NCBI RefSeq assembly: GCF_954871325.1
Contig: NC_088775.1
Location: forward strand, 42,509,561 to 42,573,560
Direction of reading: 5' to 3'
DNA: 64,000 nt
DNA from: Gordionus sp. m RMFG-2023
Lineage: Eukaryota; Nematomorpha; Gordioida; Chordodea; Parachordodidae
Under the pieces are notes generated by a model, which worked only from the letters and a program-made list of their open reading frames with translations, searched no databases and was not told where the DNA came from. Shown here in pieces: positions 11,330-23,240 of this stretch; positions within the stretch are counted from its first letter, which is position 1, and the number at the start of each line of letters is the position of its first letter. The translations under genes were made by a program, and so were the position numbers.

Positions 11330-14300
11330 CAATTTGAATATAATTAAAAATTTTGCAAGTCTTGTTGAGGAGTCCAAAGTATTGGAGAAAGTATTGAGTC
11401 CTAGGGGCATAGTCCAGGGTCTAAAGTCCATTAGTAGTTTGACTAGGGGGAGTAAGTTGCAAGGGTTATTTTTGAGTCCACAAGGGGAGTCCAAACAGAG
11501 GGATCGGGTGGGTGAGACAGCAAGGATGTTTGGGGAGGGGTCAAATGTAAGATCCGGGGTTGGGGAGAAGGTTAGTAGATGTCCACATGGGGTTTTAAAC
11601 ATGGAAGGGATACAAATTGATACTGGGGCGACAGTGAGTTTAATGGCAATAGGGGAGGTGCTGAAGTATTGGCCGGAGAAGAAATTTTAGAGAAATCAGA
11701 TAAGGTGTTGTATCTATTGAATGGGAAGACAGTTGACAGTAGGGGAGAGTTGACATTGCAAATACCAAGGGGGAGGAGATTATTTTGGGGTGGGACAATT
11801 TATGGTGGGTAGGGCCATTGTATAATTGGTGGAGTGAATTTAAGGGGATTGAGAAAGAGATGAGTAAAAAGGAGGTGGTAGAGGAGGTTCAAGTTATGCA
11901 GAATGAAGGGGAAAATGGATTGATGATGGATGATATAAGGCCGGAGAGTAAAGAAGAGGATGGAATGTTTGAGAGGGAAATAAAGGAGATTTTGGAGAAG
12001 TATAAGATAATATTTGAGGAAGGGTTAGGGACTTTGAAAGAATTTGAAGTGAGTATGAATATAAAGAAGGATTACAAGCCTAGAATTTTACCTTCAAGGA
12101 TAATTCCTTTCCAATGGCGCGAGGAGATTAATAACGAGTTAGATAGGTGGAAAGAGCAAGGGATAATAATACCTGTGGTACATAGTGAGTGGGCTACTCA
12201 ATTAGTACCTGTTCGTAAGGCAGATGGTAAGTTAGGTTTGTGTGCTGATTTTAGGATAACTTTGAATCCGAGTCTAGTTGAGGTGAGATATCCTTTGCCA
12301 GGGGTGGAGGAAATCCTAGATAGTTTGGGAGGGGTTTGATGGTTTTCAAAGGTGGATTTTAGTAATGCCTATTTGCAATTAAAGGTAAATAAGGAAATGA
12401 GTGATAAGTTAACGATTAATACACCGAAGGAGTTATTTAATTTTTTGCGATTACCTTTTGGATTAAGTTTATCGGCCCAGGTATTTCAGAAGGCCATGTC
12501 GGAAGTGTTTGCTGGAATCCAAGGGATATTTTATTATTTAGATGATGTGTTGATAGTGGGCAAGATAAAGGAAGAACATAATGATAGATTGAGAATAGCT
12601 TTAGCAAGGATTTTAGAGAAAGGGTTAAGAGCTAATGTAAGGAAAAGTATCTTTGGAGTACAAGGGATAGAATATTTAGGACATGATATAAAAGGATATG
12701 AAATTAGACCCATGAATAAGAATGTTGATAGTATATTGAAGATGCGAATGCCGAAAAATAAATAGGAGTTGCAGTCATTTCTGGGGATGATTAATTATCA
12801 TCATCGTTTTATTGAAGATTTTGCGAGGGTGGCGATTCCATTGTAAGAGTTAATTAAGAAAAATAGTAAGTTTGAATGGGGAGATAGGCAGGAAAGGAGT
12901 TTTAAAGTTTTGAAGCAAGGGATTAGTAAGAGTCCTATACCAGTGAGTTTTAATGAAGAATATGAGGTAATATTAACTGCGGATGCTTCAATGAGGGGAT
13001 TGGAGGGGGATTGTTGCATATAATAGAGGGGAGGGAACGGCCAATATTGTATTTTTCAAGAGCTCTAAGTAAAGCAGAAAGGAATTATTCCGTCATGGAG
13101 AAAGAGGCATTAGCGTTAAAGGTAGGGTTAGTAAAATGTAGAGAATATTTAATAGGCAGAAGTTTTGTAGCATACACTAATCGTAAGCCGTTGGTGGGGT
13201 TAATTAAGAAGGACAACAGGGAATTGTTGTTATCAGAACGTTTGCAGCAATGGTTGTTATTAGTTGGGTCATTTAACATGGAATTGCGGTATAGGAAAGG
13301 GAAGGAGTATTTTTTGCCGGATGTTATGTCCAGGCTATGTGTGGGAGAGCCAATGGTAGAAGATGGGGACGGTAGAGAGGAGAAGATAAATGTAATAGGG
13401 GTTAAGAGGGAGAAAGATTATGTGAAGTGGGGGGGGGGGGGTTAGTGAAGGCAACGAAACAGGACATGGAATTTAGTAGAGTGGTGAGCAGTTTAAAGGG
13501 GGAGCGTGAATGGGATATAAGAGATAGGAGGTATGAGTTGTTGAAGGAAGAGTTAAGTTTGGTGAATGGAAATGTAGTAAGAGGGTATCGGATGGTCATA
13601 CCGATGTCTTTGAGAGAGTTTATATTGGAAATGTTGCATATGGGGCATCAGGGGGTAAGTAAGATGAAGAAAGATGCAAGAGAGTATATATGGTGGCCCA
13701 GTATTAATGCGGAGATTTTAGGGTTAGTGCATAAGTGTGAAACGTGTAATGAGTGGAAAGCTGTGCTGGGTAGGAATAAGAGAGATAGATGGGAAAAGGC
13801 TCAGAGGGCTGGTGAGAGGGTACATGTCGATTTCTTTGAGTTGGATAGAAGGTTTTATTTTTTAATGGTGGATGCGTATAGCAAATGGATAGATTTTCAT
13901 AATATGACAGGATTGATCACGAAGATAGCTTATAGAAAGATTAAGGATTTTTGTGGAAATTATGGTATATTGAAACGATTGTTTCTGATGGAGGTCCTGC
14001 TTTCCAGGGTAAAGGATTCAAAGAATTCTGTGGGAGGTTAGGAATAATACATATTATGTCTCCACCTAATTATCCCCGCTCAAATGATCAAGCACGGATG
14101 GTGGAGATAGTAAAGGGATGGTTGAAAAAGGAGAAATATGGGGAGGGAAAGGTGTGGTTAGCACAGTTATTTTATAATAAGTCAATAGGGGTAGGTGGAT
14201 CACCATCAGAATTATTTTTGGGAAGGGTAACTAGAAGGCCATTGGATATATTAAGAGAGAAAGAGAAGGGGAAAGCAGAAAGGAGTTAGGAGTTGATGTT

Positions 14301-14440
14301 TAAAGTGAAAATGAAGGTATGGGTATTGGTCTGGAATCGTCCATGTAAGTGGGTAAAGGGAGTTGTAACGAAAAATATTGGATGTAAAAAGGTAGAGGTA
14401 ATATTGGAGGAGGGAGGGGATACCGTAGTTAGACACATTA
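11330..14440 (+). pseudogene. pol: pol region of gypsy element A (fossil)
   Basis: The domains come in the order protease, reverse transcriptase, RNase H, zinc-binding integrase N-terminus, and integrase catalytic core. The coding strand is strikingly poor in C and rich in A and G compared with its surroundings. The region is broken in several places. Confidence 0.85.
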
Positions 14441-15989
14441 GGCAATTAAAAATACGAGTATAGGAAGAAATAGGTGAGGATATTTTAGAAAAGGCGGATA
14501 TCGTAGTATGGAAAAATATTAAAGAGATGGGTATAGGGAGATTGAATAAAATATTGTAGTGGGGATTGAATTTTAATAAAGGGAGATGGATTTTTACGAA
14601 TTTTAATGGGTAACTGATTTAGTACTAAGTATGATAAATATTAGATAAAAAGAAAGGAAAGAAGAGAGTTTTAAGAAGGGCTTAAAATTAATTGAATAAT
14701 TAAGATATAAATATAAGGACAAAGATTTAGGAAGTTTAATAGATGGAGGGTAATCGGACCATTAGAGTATATATAGGATCTAATTTAATATTTTATTTTA
14801 TCAAGACATTAATGATATTTCGAATTAATTCTTATATATAATTAGGTTGAATGAGAATTATCGTGTAAATATTGTTGGGAATAATAAAACGTTAAAAAGT
14901 GGTAGGAAAGATGCAGCTGTTTTATATTTTGTGGATAATATAGGAAAATATTAAAGTATAATTCATGGGAAAAATGTGAATGTTATGTAAATAGAAATAA
15001 GATAACGTAACATATAGTTAAATGTTTTATACTAGCGTTAATTTGGGGGTAATGTTATGTTATTTTTTAAAAAGATGTAATGTAACACGTATTATAGTAT
15101 ATGTTTCGTAATGTAATGGTAAGATGAAAGGATATTGATTAAATGGGTTATTAATATAATATTATGTGTAAAAAGAAAAGCGAAGTAAAAGTTATTGTAA
15201 TGGAGAAATTCCGTAATAATATATATAAATGAAAATTATATTAGAATTAGTAAGGGATAAGATTTTGTTGGAGTTGGTTAAATAGATAAATATTTGGTTG
15301 GGGTTATATTTAATTATAATTAAGGTTAATTATTGTATAGAAGAAATTCTGCTTTGTAGTTTTGTAATGTAATTTTGGTTTATTTTAGATTTAAATTGGA
15401 GGTTTTGGAAATATTGTGATTTGAAGCATTGTTGAAAATTAATTGTATTGATATTTGTTCGATTGTTTTTTTTTTAATTTATGTTAAATAAATTGTCTTA
15501 TGTAGATGTTGATGGTGATGAGGGAAAATGGAAGGAATGTATGTTTGTATATATATAATTAAGTATTAATATGTATAATGTAAAAAAAAAAGAGAAGATA
15601 ATATATATTTAATGTTAATGAGTGATTGAAAAAATATAAATATTCTTAGATAATTTATTTGGTGGTAACCAATTAGAATATGGTGTTTTTAAATATTTTT
15701 TTGGAATGGATGTAGCAAGATTAGATTATATATTTATGTATAGTTTTTAAAAACATTGTTATATGTATAAAATAATTGATATTGGTATTGTCAAGATGTT
15801 GTTTTGTTTTAAATTTAAAGAAAAAAAAAGAGAAAGTATGTTTAAAAGAAAAAAATAAAGGAAAAGAAAAAAAAAGAATAAAAAAAAAATTAAAATTAAA
15901 AAAAAATTAAAAGTTAGAAGAAAAAAAAAGAAGTTTAAAAAAAAATAAAATAAAAAAAGAAGGATATAGAAAGGTATTTTGGTGTTAGA
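14441..15989 (+). other. Untranslated part of gypsy element A, no gene
   Basis: A/G-rich sequence without C-rich stretches continues the strand bias of the pol region. It ends in A-rich simple sequence (15820-15960). The segment from about 15660 recurs near 17920 and, inverted, near 20600. Confidence 0.6.
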
Positions 15990-17262
15990 TGATTAATGGG
16001 TAATATCCAGATGGGAGGTGAAATGATCAGTTGAGATTGGAGGATAAGTAATAAGGTAAGTACAATGATAATGATACAAAGAAAGCATCAGATGGAAGAA
16101 ATGGAGAAGGTTGTGAATGAAATAACATGGATAATGATTTGGAGGACAATGGTGAATTAGATGTGGATGATGAAGAATGGTAATGGAGAAATGATAAACA
16201 ATGGTAATGGTCAAATGGGGATTTGGGGATGGTAATGAATGATGGGTATTGTGAATGAAACAAGATAGATAATGATTTGGAGAACAATGAAGAATTAGAT
16301 GTGGATGATGAAGAATGGTAATGGGCAAATGATTAACAATGGTAAAGGTCAAATGGGGATTTGGGGATGATGATGAATGATGGGTATTGTGAATGAAACA
16401 AGATGGATAATGATTTAGGGAACAATGAATTAGATGTGGATGATGAAGAATGGTAATGGGCAAATGATTAACAATGGTAATGGTCTATTCGAATGAGATT
16501 TAGCAATGGTTAAATTTGATTTGTCAATGGTCTAGTTTGATTTGCAATGGTCAAATTTGATTTGTGTATTTGATTTGCAAGAGCTAGGATGGTGATGAGA
16601 ATGGGATTGGGATGATGATGAATGGTAATGGGCAAATGGGAGGCAGATGGGATTCGGTCGAATGAATGGAATGGTATGTTGTTGGACTAATAATTGGAAT
16701 GTTATGATGCTGGAGGAAATACATATATATGGATCTTGCAATGATATGGGATTGGGATGATGATGAATGGTAATGGGCAAATGGGAGGCAGATGGGATTT
16801 GGTCTAATGAATGGAATGGTATGTTGTTAGACGAATGATTGGAATGGTATGATGCTGGAGGAAATACATATATATGGATCTTGCAATGATATGTGATTGG
16901 GATGATGATGAATGGTAATGGGCAAATGGGTGGCATATGGGATTTGGTCTAATGAATGGAATGGTATGTTGTTAGACGAATGATTGGAATAGTACGATGC
17001 TGGAGTAAGGCAAATGGGAGGCAGATGGGATTTGGTCGAATGAATGGAATGGTATGTTGTTGGACTAATGATTGGAATGGTATGATGCTGGAGGAAATAC
17101 ATATATATGGATCTTGCAATGATATTGGATTAGGATGATGATGAATGGTAATGAGCAAATGAGAGGCAGATGGGATTTGGTCGATTGAATGGAATGGTAT
17201 GTTGTTAGACGAATGATTGGAATGGTATGATGCTGGAGGGTGAGTATGAGATGGAAAAATGA
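15990..17262 (+). repeat. Tandem purine-rich repeat block in the 3' tail of gypsy A
   Basis: Two nested repeat types alternate: a unit of about 130-150 bases containing GAATTAGATGTGGATGATG, and a unit of about 100-190 bases containing GAATGGAATGGTATGTTGTT. The long minus-strand frames here are only the repeat read through; they encode monotonous His/Pro/Ser strings and are not genes. Confidence 0.85.
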
Positions 17263-17286
17263 AAAATTGTTTGTAAAGGGGGGAAG

Positions 17287-17448
17287 TGTCGTGATGACGT
17301 TGAAGAAGTGATGGGCTGTCAATTATTATTATGACGTTGAAGAAGTGATGGGCTGTCAATTATTATTAATATATAGTTTTATATAGAAATACATTTATGT
17401 GAATTCAAGATATTCTTATTCGTAGTTATATTTGATATAATCTTCACA
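17287..17448 (+). repeat. LTR 1 of gypsy A
   Basis: It starts TGTCGTGATGACG directly after a polypurine tract (AAAGGGGGGAAG). It ends CTTCACA directly before TGGTACCTGAAACCCGG, a plausible tRNA primer site beginning at 17450. Inside it a block of about 36 bases is doubled. A 3' signal on one side and a 5' signal on the other means this LTR joins two element bodies. Confidence 0.8.
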
Positions 17449-17620
17449 GTGGTACCTGAAACCCGGAACCTTGCGCATATTTAGAAGAATTCACTATAAA
17501 TTAGGTTAATTTGTTAAAATTAATGTGTTATATTTTATACATTGATAGTTTTAACAGGGATTTTGATATTATCAAATCAGTACTTAATTAAGTTTTTAGT
17601 TTCTTTATTATAGTAATAGG

Positions 17621-17950
17621 GTGGAGATGGCAAAATTTATCTATTATACCGTTAGTCAGTTACATGAATTAGCAATAATTGTGTTAGTAATAGTTTTAAT
17701 AGTGTATTATGTGGGATTTAGGATAAGAAGAATAAGTGTGAGGAGAGTATGTGAGGGGAATTGTAATGTAGGATTCCGGGTGGAAAGAAGGGAGGAGATG
17801 GAGGTTCGGGAAGAAAAGCGAATACGTTGTTTTAGATGTGGCAGAGAGGGTCCTATTAGTAGGGAATGCAATGTAGTAGGTGAAGTGAAAAATTTGGAGG
17901 TGTATAGAAGATGTATAGTTTTTGAAAACAATGTTATATGTATAAAATAA
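17621..17950 (+). pseudogene. gag: gag-like fragment with a zinc knuckle (fossil)
   Basis: After the primer site a 109-codon frame opens with a hydrophobic N-terminus and carries a CFRC...C zinc-knuckle-like motif near residue 70. It then joins directly to the 3' tail sequence also seen at 15740. It is part of the second, incomplete element body and looks non-functional. Confidence 0.65.
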
Positions 17951-18089
17951 TTGATATTGGTATTGTCAAGATGTTATTTTGTTTTAAAATTAAAAAAAAT
18001 AAAATAAAATAAAAAAAAAAGAAGTTTTAAAAAAAAATAAAATAAAAAAAATAAGGATATAGAAAGGTATTTTGGTGTTAGATGATTAA

Positions 18090-18900
18090 TAGGTAATATC
18101 CAGATGCGAGGTGAAATGATCAGTTGAGATTGGAGGATGAGTAATGAGGTAAGTACAATGATAATAAAGGATCAGATGGAAGAAATGGAGATGGTTGTGA
18201 ATGAAACAAGATGGATAATGTTTTGGGGAACAATGGTGAATTAGATGTGGATGATGAAGAATGGTAATGGAGAAATGATTAACAATGGTAATGATCAATT
18301 GGGGATTTGGGGATGGTAATGAATGATGGGTATTGTGAATGAAACAAGATAGATAATGATTTGGAGAACAATGAAGAATTAGATGTGGATGATGAAGAAT
18401 GGTAATGGGCAAATGATTAACAATGGTAATGGTCAAATGGGGATTTGGGGATGATGATGAATGATGGGTAATGTGAACGAGACAAGATGGATAATGATTT
18501 GGGGAACAATGGTGAATTAGATGTGGATGATGAAGAATGGTAATGGGCAAATGATTAACAATGGTAATGGTCTATTCGAATGAGATTTAGCAATGGTTAA
18601 ATTTGATTTGTCAATGGTCTAGTTTGATTTGCAATGATCAAATTTGATTTGTGTATTTGATTTGCAAGAGCTAGGATGGTGATGGGAATGGGATGATGAT
18701 GAATGGTAAAGGGCAAATGGGAGGCAGATGGGATTTGGTCGAATGAATGAAATGGTATGTTGTTAGACTAATGATTGGAATGATATGGTGCTGGAGGAAG
18801 GCAAATGAGAGGCAGATGGGAGTTGGTCGAATGAATGGAATGGTATGTTGTTAGACGAATGATTGGAATGGCATGATGCTGGAGGGTGAGTATGAGATGG
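18090..18900 (+). repeat. Second copy of the purine-rich tandem block
   Basis: The same units as at 15990-17262, in the same order but fewer, precede a second polypurine tract and LTR 2. Confidence 0.85.
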
Positions 18901-18932
18901 AAAAATTAAAAATTGTTTGTAGAGGGGGGAAG

Positions 18933-19117
18933 TGTCGTGATGACGTTGAAGAAGTGGTGGGCTGTCAATTATTATTATGACGTTGAAGAAGTGATGGGCT
19001 GTCAATTATTATTAATATATAGTTTTATATAGAAATACTTATATGTGAATTCAAGATATTCTTATTCGTATTTTATATAGAAATACATATATGTGAATTC
19101 AAGATATTCTTATTCGT
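18933..19117 (+). repeat. LTR 2 of gypsy A, incomplete
   Basis: It begins TGTCGTGATGACG after a polypurine tract, like LTR 1, and follows it closely. Its last part differs from LTR 1. A short piece with a KCFKCGKEDHLIKNC zinc knuckle (gag type) follows at about 19130-19175. Confidence 0.75.
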
Positions 19118-19318
19118 TAGGGGTATAGAAAATGTTTTAAGTGTGGTAAGGAGGATCATTTGATTAAGAATTGCCCGGGAATTCATGAGATGATAGGGAC
19201 ATGACTGAAGGAAAGGAGTATATTAAATGATTTAATATTTTATAATTTAAATTTATATAGATATATATTTAATAATAAAATTATTGGTATCATTTGGAAA
19301 ATATATATATATATTCAC

Positions 19319-19480
19319 TGTAAAGAATATATCAAATATAACTACGAATAAGAATATCTTAAATTCACATATATGTATTTCTATATAAAACTATTTATTA
19401 ATAATAAATGACAGCCCATGACCTCTTCAACGTCATAATAATAATTGACAGTCCTTCACTTCTTCAACGTCATCACGACA
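19319..19480 (-). repeat. LTR 3 of gypsy A, inverted
   Basis: This is the reverse complement of LTR 1, of equal length (162 bases). The polypurine tract lies on its right (19481-19492), again as reverse complement. Confidence 0.8.
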
Positions 19481-19492
19481 CTTCCCCCCTTT

Positions 19493-20660
19493 ACAAACAA
19501 TTTTTCATTTTTCCATCTCATACTCACCCTCCAGCATCATACCATTCCAATCATTCGTCTAACAACATACCATTCTATTCATTCGACCAAATCCCATCTG
19601 CCTCCCATTTGCCCATTATAATTCATCATCATCCCAATCCAATATCATTGCAAGATCCATATATATGTATTTCCTCCAGAATCATATCATTCCAATCATT
19701 ATTCCAACAACATACCATTCCATTCATTTGACCAAATCCCATCTGCCTCCCATTTGCCTTCCTCCAGCATCATACCAATCCAATCATTCGTCTAACAACA
19801 TACCATTCCGTTCATTCGACCAAATCCCATCTGCCACCCATTTGCCCATTACCATTCATCATCATCCCAATCCCATATCATTGCAAGATCCATATATAAG
19901 TATTTCCTCCAGAATCATACCATTCCAATCATTAGTCCAACAACATACCATTCCATTTATTCGACCAAATCCCATCTGCCTCCCATTTGCCCATTACCAT
20001 TCATCATCATCCCACTCCCATTACCATCACCATCATTCCCCAAATCATTATCCATCTTGTCTCATTCACAATACCCATCATTCATCATCATCCCCAAATC
20101 CCAATTTGACCATTACCATTGTTAATCATTTCTCCATTACCATTCTTCATCATCCACATCTAATTCACCATTGTCCTCCAAATCATTATCCATCTTGTTT
20201 CATTCACAATCCTTTCTTTGTATCATTATCATTGTACTTACCTCATTACTAATCCTCCAATCTCAACCTATCATTTCACCTCCCATCTGGATATTACCCA
20301 CTAATCATCTAACACCGAAATACCTTTCTATATCCTACTTTTTTTATTTTATTTTTTTTTAAAACTTCTTTTTTTCTCTAACTTTTAATTTTTTTTTAAT
20401 TTTAATTTTTTTTTATTCTTTACTTTTCTTTTATTTTTCTTTTATTTTCTTTTATTTTTAACCATACTTTCTCTTTTTTTTTCTTTAAATTTAAAACAAA
20501 ACAACATCTTGACAATACCAATATCAATTATTTTATACATATAACATTGTTTTCAAAAACTATACATAAATATATAATCATTTCTTGCTAAATCCATTCC
20601 AAAAAAATTTTTAACACCATATTCTAATTGGTTACCAATCCTTTAATAATAAAACTTTCT
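19493..20660 (-). repeat. Inverted copy of the gypsy A 3' tail
   Basis: The tandem purine-rich block appears here as its reverse complement, followed by reverse complements of the A-rich stretch and of the sequence near 15660-15740. Together with 15.7-19.1 kb it forms a palindrome with arms of more than 1 kb. Confidence 0.8.
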
Positions 20661-20671
20661 TTTTCAATAAT

Positions 20672-21790
20672 TTGTTCCATTATCTTAGTATCACAATTAA
20701 TTCTAAAGGATCAGTTAAACCAGATATTTTATCTGCTATTACTAAAGCTTTAAAAAAAACTTTCTCCCTCAACAAATTCTGGCACTCCAATCTCATCTTT
20801 AATAAATTTAAAGTTCAAGTCTTCAAATCCTTTATTATCCCTTCATTAGCATATGGGATAGAATCTTCTGATAATTCTAGATTCTACATAAAACTCAAAC
20901 TTTCATCAATAAATTTTTAAGAAATATCTTAAATATAAGATATCCGTTAATTATTCCAAATTTCAATCTCCTAAATATATGTAACATTCCCCCCCCCACT
21001 ATTGACTTCTAACCTACAGGAAAATCGAACTCCTATGTCACACTCTTAGATATGACCACTATAGTACCATTTCAGATGCTATCTCTCACAAACCCTCCTA
21101 TTCAAAAAGCAAGAAACAATACCATTTATACCATAATTCCTGGTATGGTCATATTCTTTATATTTTGAAACTTAACAACGTTAGCAACCTATTTCTAATC
21201 AATGTATCAAAATAAACCAGACTTAAAATTTTGGCTAAATCAAGCCATCATAAATTAATCCCTTCTTTTCCCCCTTAATTCCAATTAATCATAAAACCAT
21301 CATTCACACCTTATTTTGCTAAATATTTTTTATATTCATTTCAATTGTCAAATATTATAGTAATACAATAAAAATTTATAATAAAAAACAATAAAGAAAA
21401 CAAAAAAAAATAAAACATTATTCAGTCTCATTTTCTTTTTCTTTTTTATCTCCCCTCCTTCTTTTTTCCTCGCTTTTACTTATTAACCCTCAATTTATCT
21501 ATTACTTTCTCTCTTAACGGATGCCAGCTGTTCCGTGAGAGGTACCGTAAGTCCTCTTTAATTAAACGGGCTCTGTCAGTAGGGTAATTTGCTGACTTTT
21601 TTCACAAGTGGATCACTGCTCATCCACGAGAGGTACCGTTACCCCTCTTAAATTAAATAAATTTTCTGCCAACAGTGAATGCAAATTCACTGCACTGGAG
21701 ACGCCCTCTATGGGGTGGTGGAGTGCCCACTTAATTGTGGGATGTCTTTCCAGTGTTTGATAGGATAGGATACTAGCAATAACTTACACA
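20672..21790 (+). mobile_element. 3' fragment of a LINE (RT thumb, C-terminus and structured tail)
   Basis: An 82-codon frame at 20672-20920 reads ITINSKGSVKPDI, then KTFSLNKFW, then FKSFIIPSLAYGIE. This is the conserved thumb region of LINE reverse transcriptases. Frames shift, and another open stretch at about 21008-21215 (IELLCHTLRYDHYST, HNSWYGHI) fits the C-terminal part. The tail at 21520-21760 holds direct repeats and a hairpin. It differs from the four restriction-endonuclease LINE copies and is 5'-truncated. It lies between the gypsy tail and the right end of hAT-2. Confidence 0.7.
21537..21755 (+). other. Structured LINE 3' end: direct repeat and hairpin
   Basis: GAGAGGTACCGT occurs at 21537 and again at 21628. 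Then CACTGGAGAC (21693) pairs with GTCTTTCCAGTG (ending 21755) around a GC-rich loop. LINE reverse transcriptases often bind such 3' structures in their own RNA to start copying; that role is inferred. Confidence 0.55.
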
Positions 21791-21811
21791 TTATTTTATA
21801 AGCATAAAATT

Positions 21812-21956
21812 ATGAGACTCGAACCGGTTGAGGCATTTTAGAAGTTCGGTTCAGGTTCGGCTAGAAATTTTTTGGCGGTTCAGGTTAGGTTTAGTTTCGA
21901 TAAAAAATACCGGTTTTTAGCTTTAATGTTCGGTTCAGATTCGGTTTGGATCTCTG
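21812..21956. repeat. Right terminal and subterminal repeats of hAT-2
   Basis: Copies of GGTTCGG, GGTTCAGG and CGGTTT lead to the terminal TTCGGTTTGGATCTCTG, followed by TTATAAAA. They mirror the left end at 10682. Confidence 0.85.
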
Positions 21957-21964
21957 TTATAAAA

Positions 21965-22339
21965 GATGCCATCATATTTTAAAATATGAGACCAGGAATT
22001 TGGTCTAGGGGGAGGGGGGAGGATAATAAAATTTTTTAAGAAATATTATTGTTATTTAAAAATATCAAGCATAAATTTATTAGGACTAATAACGATTTCT
22101 AATACACAATTTTAAATAAATGTGAATTATAAAAAAAAATATATATATAAAATCATGAAATAAATATGAATTAACTCTTTCATCCACAGAAATTTAAAAT
22201 TGAAAAGTCCGATTTTGCACAGTTTCAATAAAAAATTAGTAAAAATCTCATAATTTCATTATAATTTTATTTTTAAAAATATATAAATATTTCATAAGAT
22301 ATTACTTAAATTAAAGTGGGGCATCTGCTATCCCATTGT
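21965..22339. other. AT-rich DNA without a gene
   Basis: It holds a G-rich run near 22009-22022 and nothing else I can identify. Confidence 0.5.
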
Positions 22340-23240
22340 GCAAATAAACATCTTTATTATTATTCACGATACGAAAACAGTTTCGTTCTTTGAAGAGACA
22401 TAACGCCACGTCACATACTGATCATGTCCAATCTGAACGATGTTCATCAACAACTGTTGAACAATGAGCACATCTTCTCCTTTGTACTGATCTTACAGGT
22501 AAATGTGAGGCGCATATCCTAATCTCCAAGAACACTTTCTTTTTATTATATGGTGTTGGATGGCTGGGCTCTATTGGTAAACTAACCAGATAAACTATTC
22601 TTTCTGCCAGCTACCAGTTATTAATTCCCCTCTAAAGTTTCATAGGCATACAAGGTTTTCAATCATTTTATATATTGCATATGAGTTAACTATGTCTGAA
22701 AGATAATTTAGTAGAATTATCTAAAATAATAATACCTACATCAATAAAATAATAGATAATTTTTTTATACCATTTGTTTTTTTATTCATTTCATAATATG
22801 ATTTTAATTGATCAAAACATCAACACAATTCATATTTTGATTATAATCACATATTTATTTGGGACAGTTTATTTTAATTTTATTGCCATCTTTCTGTTTC
22901 CTTTCAATCTCCACGACATCGATAATTCGAGAGAAGTTGACTAGATTGTTTATCAATCTATTTAATGGCAACGATGCCATCTTGATTTATCACCCAATCA
23001 TACTCGCCTCTAACCATATTTCTAACTGCTTTCTAGGTCGGTAAAACTTTTCATCATGAATTTACTGTGCTACAACCATAAATAAGTCTTTGCCTTAATT
23101 CTTTTTATAAATTATGCCAATAAAAATTTACAAGAGGCATATTATCTTCTGAGTCAAAGGATTCATCAATATAATCGGAACTTATATCACATCACTTGAC
23201 GACATTCTGCATAGTGGATTTATTGAAACCGATTATAAAT
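22340..23240 (-). pseudogene. piggyBac-like transposase relic, mainly the C-terminal half
   Basis: On the minus strand, in changing frames, I read DGIVAIK then LLSNYR near 22900-22990. Near 22390-22480 there is a Cys-rich end (RRCAHCST, then SVCDVALCL, then RNCF). That is the usual piggyBac tail: a conserved block ahead of the last catalytic region, then a cross-brace-type zinc finger. Acidic sequence like the piggyBac N-terminus lies at about 23090-23230, so most of the catalytic middle is missing. Several stops interrupt it. A second relic of this superfamily is at 60000-61330. Confidence 0.65.

Larger units (their letters stand above)
11330..20660 (+). mobile_element. Ty3/gypsy LTR element A with a rearranged 3' side (fossil)
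   Basis: The pol order protease (DTGA motif), reverse transcriptase (YLDD motif), RNase H, and integrase with an HHCC-type zinc cluster is readable on the + strand, which fits Ty3/gypsy. A long repetitive 3' tail, a polypurine tract and a 162-base LTR follow. To the right the LTR and 3' tail are present again, and then once more in inverted orientation, so three LTRs occur within 2.2 kb. No LTR is seen at the left end, and the left border near 11.3 kb is approximate. The reading frame is broken in roughly half a dozen places; the element is dead. It sits inside hAT-2 and is therefore younger than that insertion. Confidence 0.85.
10682..21956 (-). mobile_element. hAT transposon hAT-2, 11.3 kb, filled with later insertions
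   Basis: The left end reads CAGGAATCCAAACCGAA. The right end, read on the other strand, is CAGAGATCCAAACCGAA, a 15 of 17 match. Both are flanked by an identical 8-base TTATAAAA at 10674-10681 and 21957-21964. GGTTCGG-type repeats fill about 150 bases inside each end. The hAT transposase C-terminus lies on the minus strand at 10992-11156. A typical hAT is 2.5-5 kb; the excess here is a gypsy element (about 11.3-20.7 kb) and a LINE fragment (20.7-21.8 kb). The whole nest is thus younger than the hAT insertion. Confidence 0.9.

Noticed and set aside
15993-17359. Long minus-strand open frames rich in His, Pro and Ser, also at 18086-18550 and + strand 19408-20252
   Set aside because: They are translations of the purine-rich tandem repeat in the gypsy A tail. 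The same strings recur with every unit, and overlapping frames are equally open.
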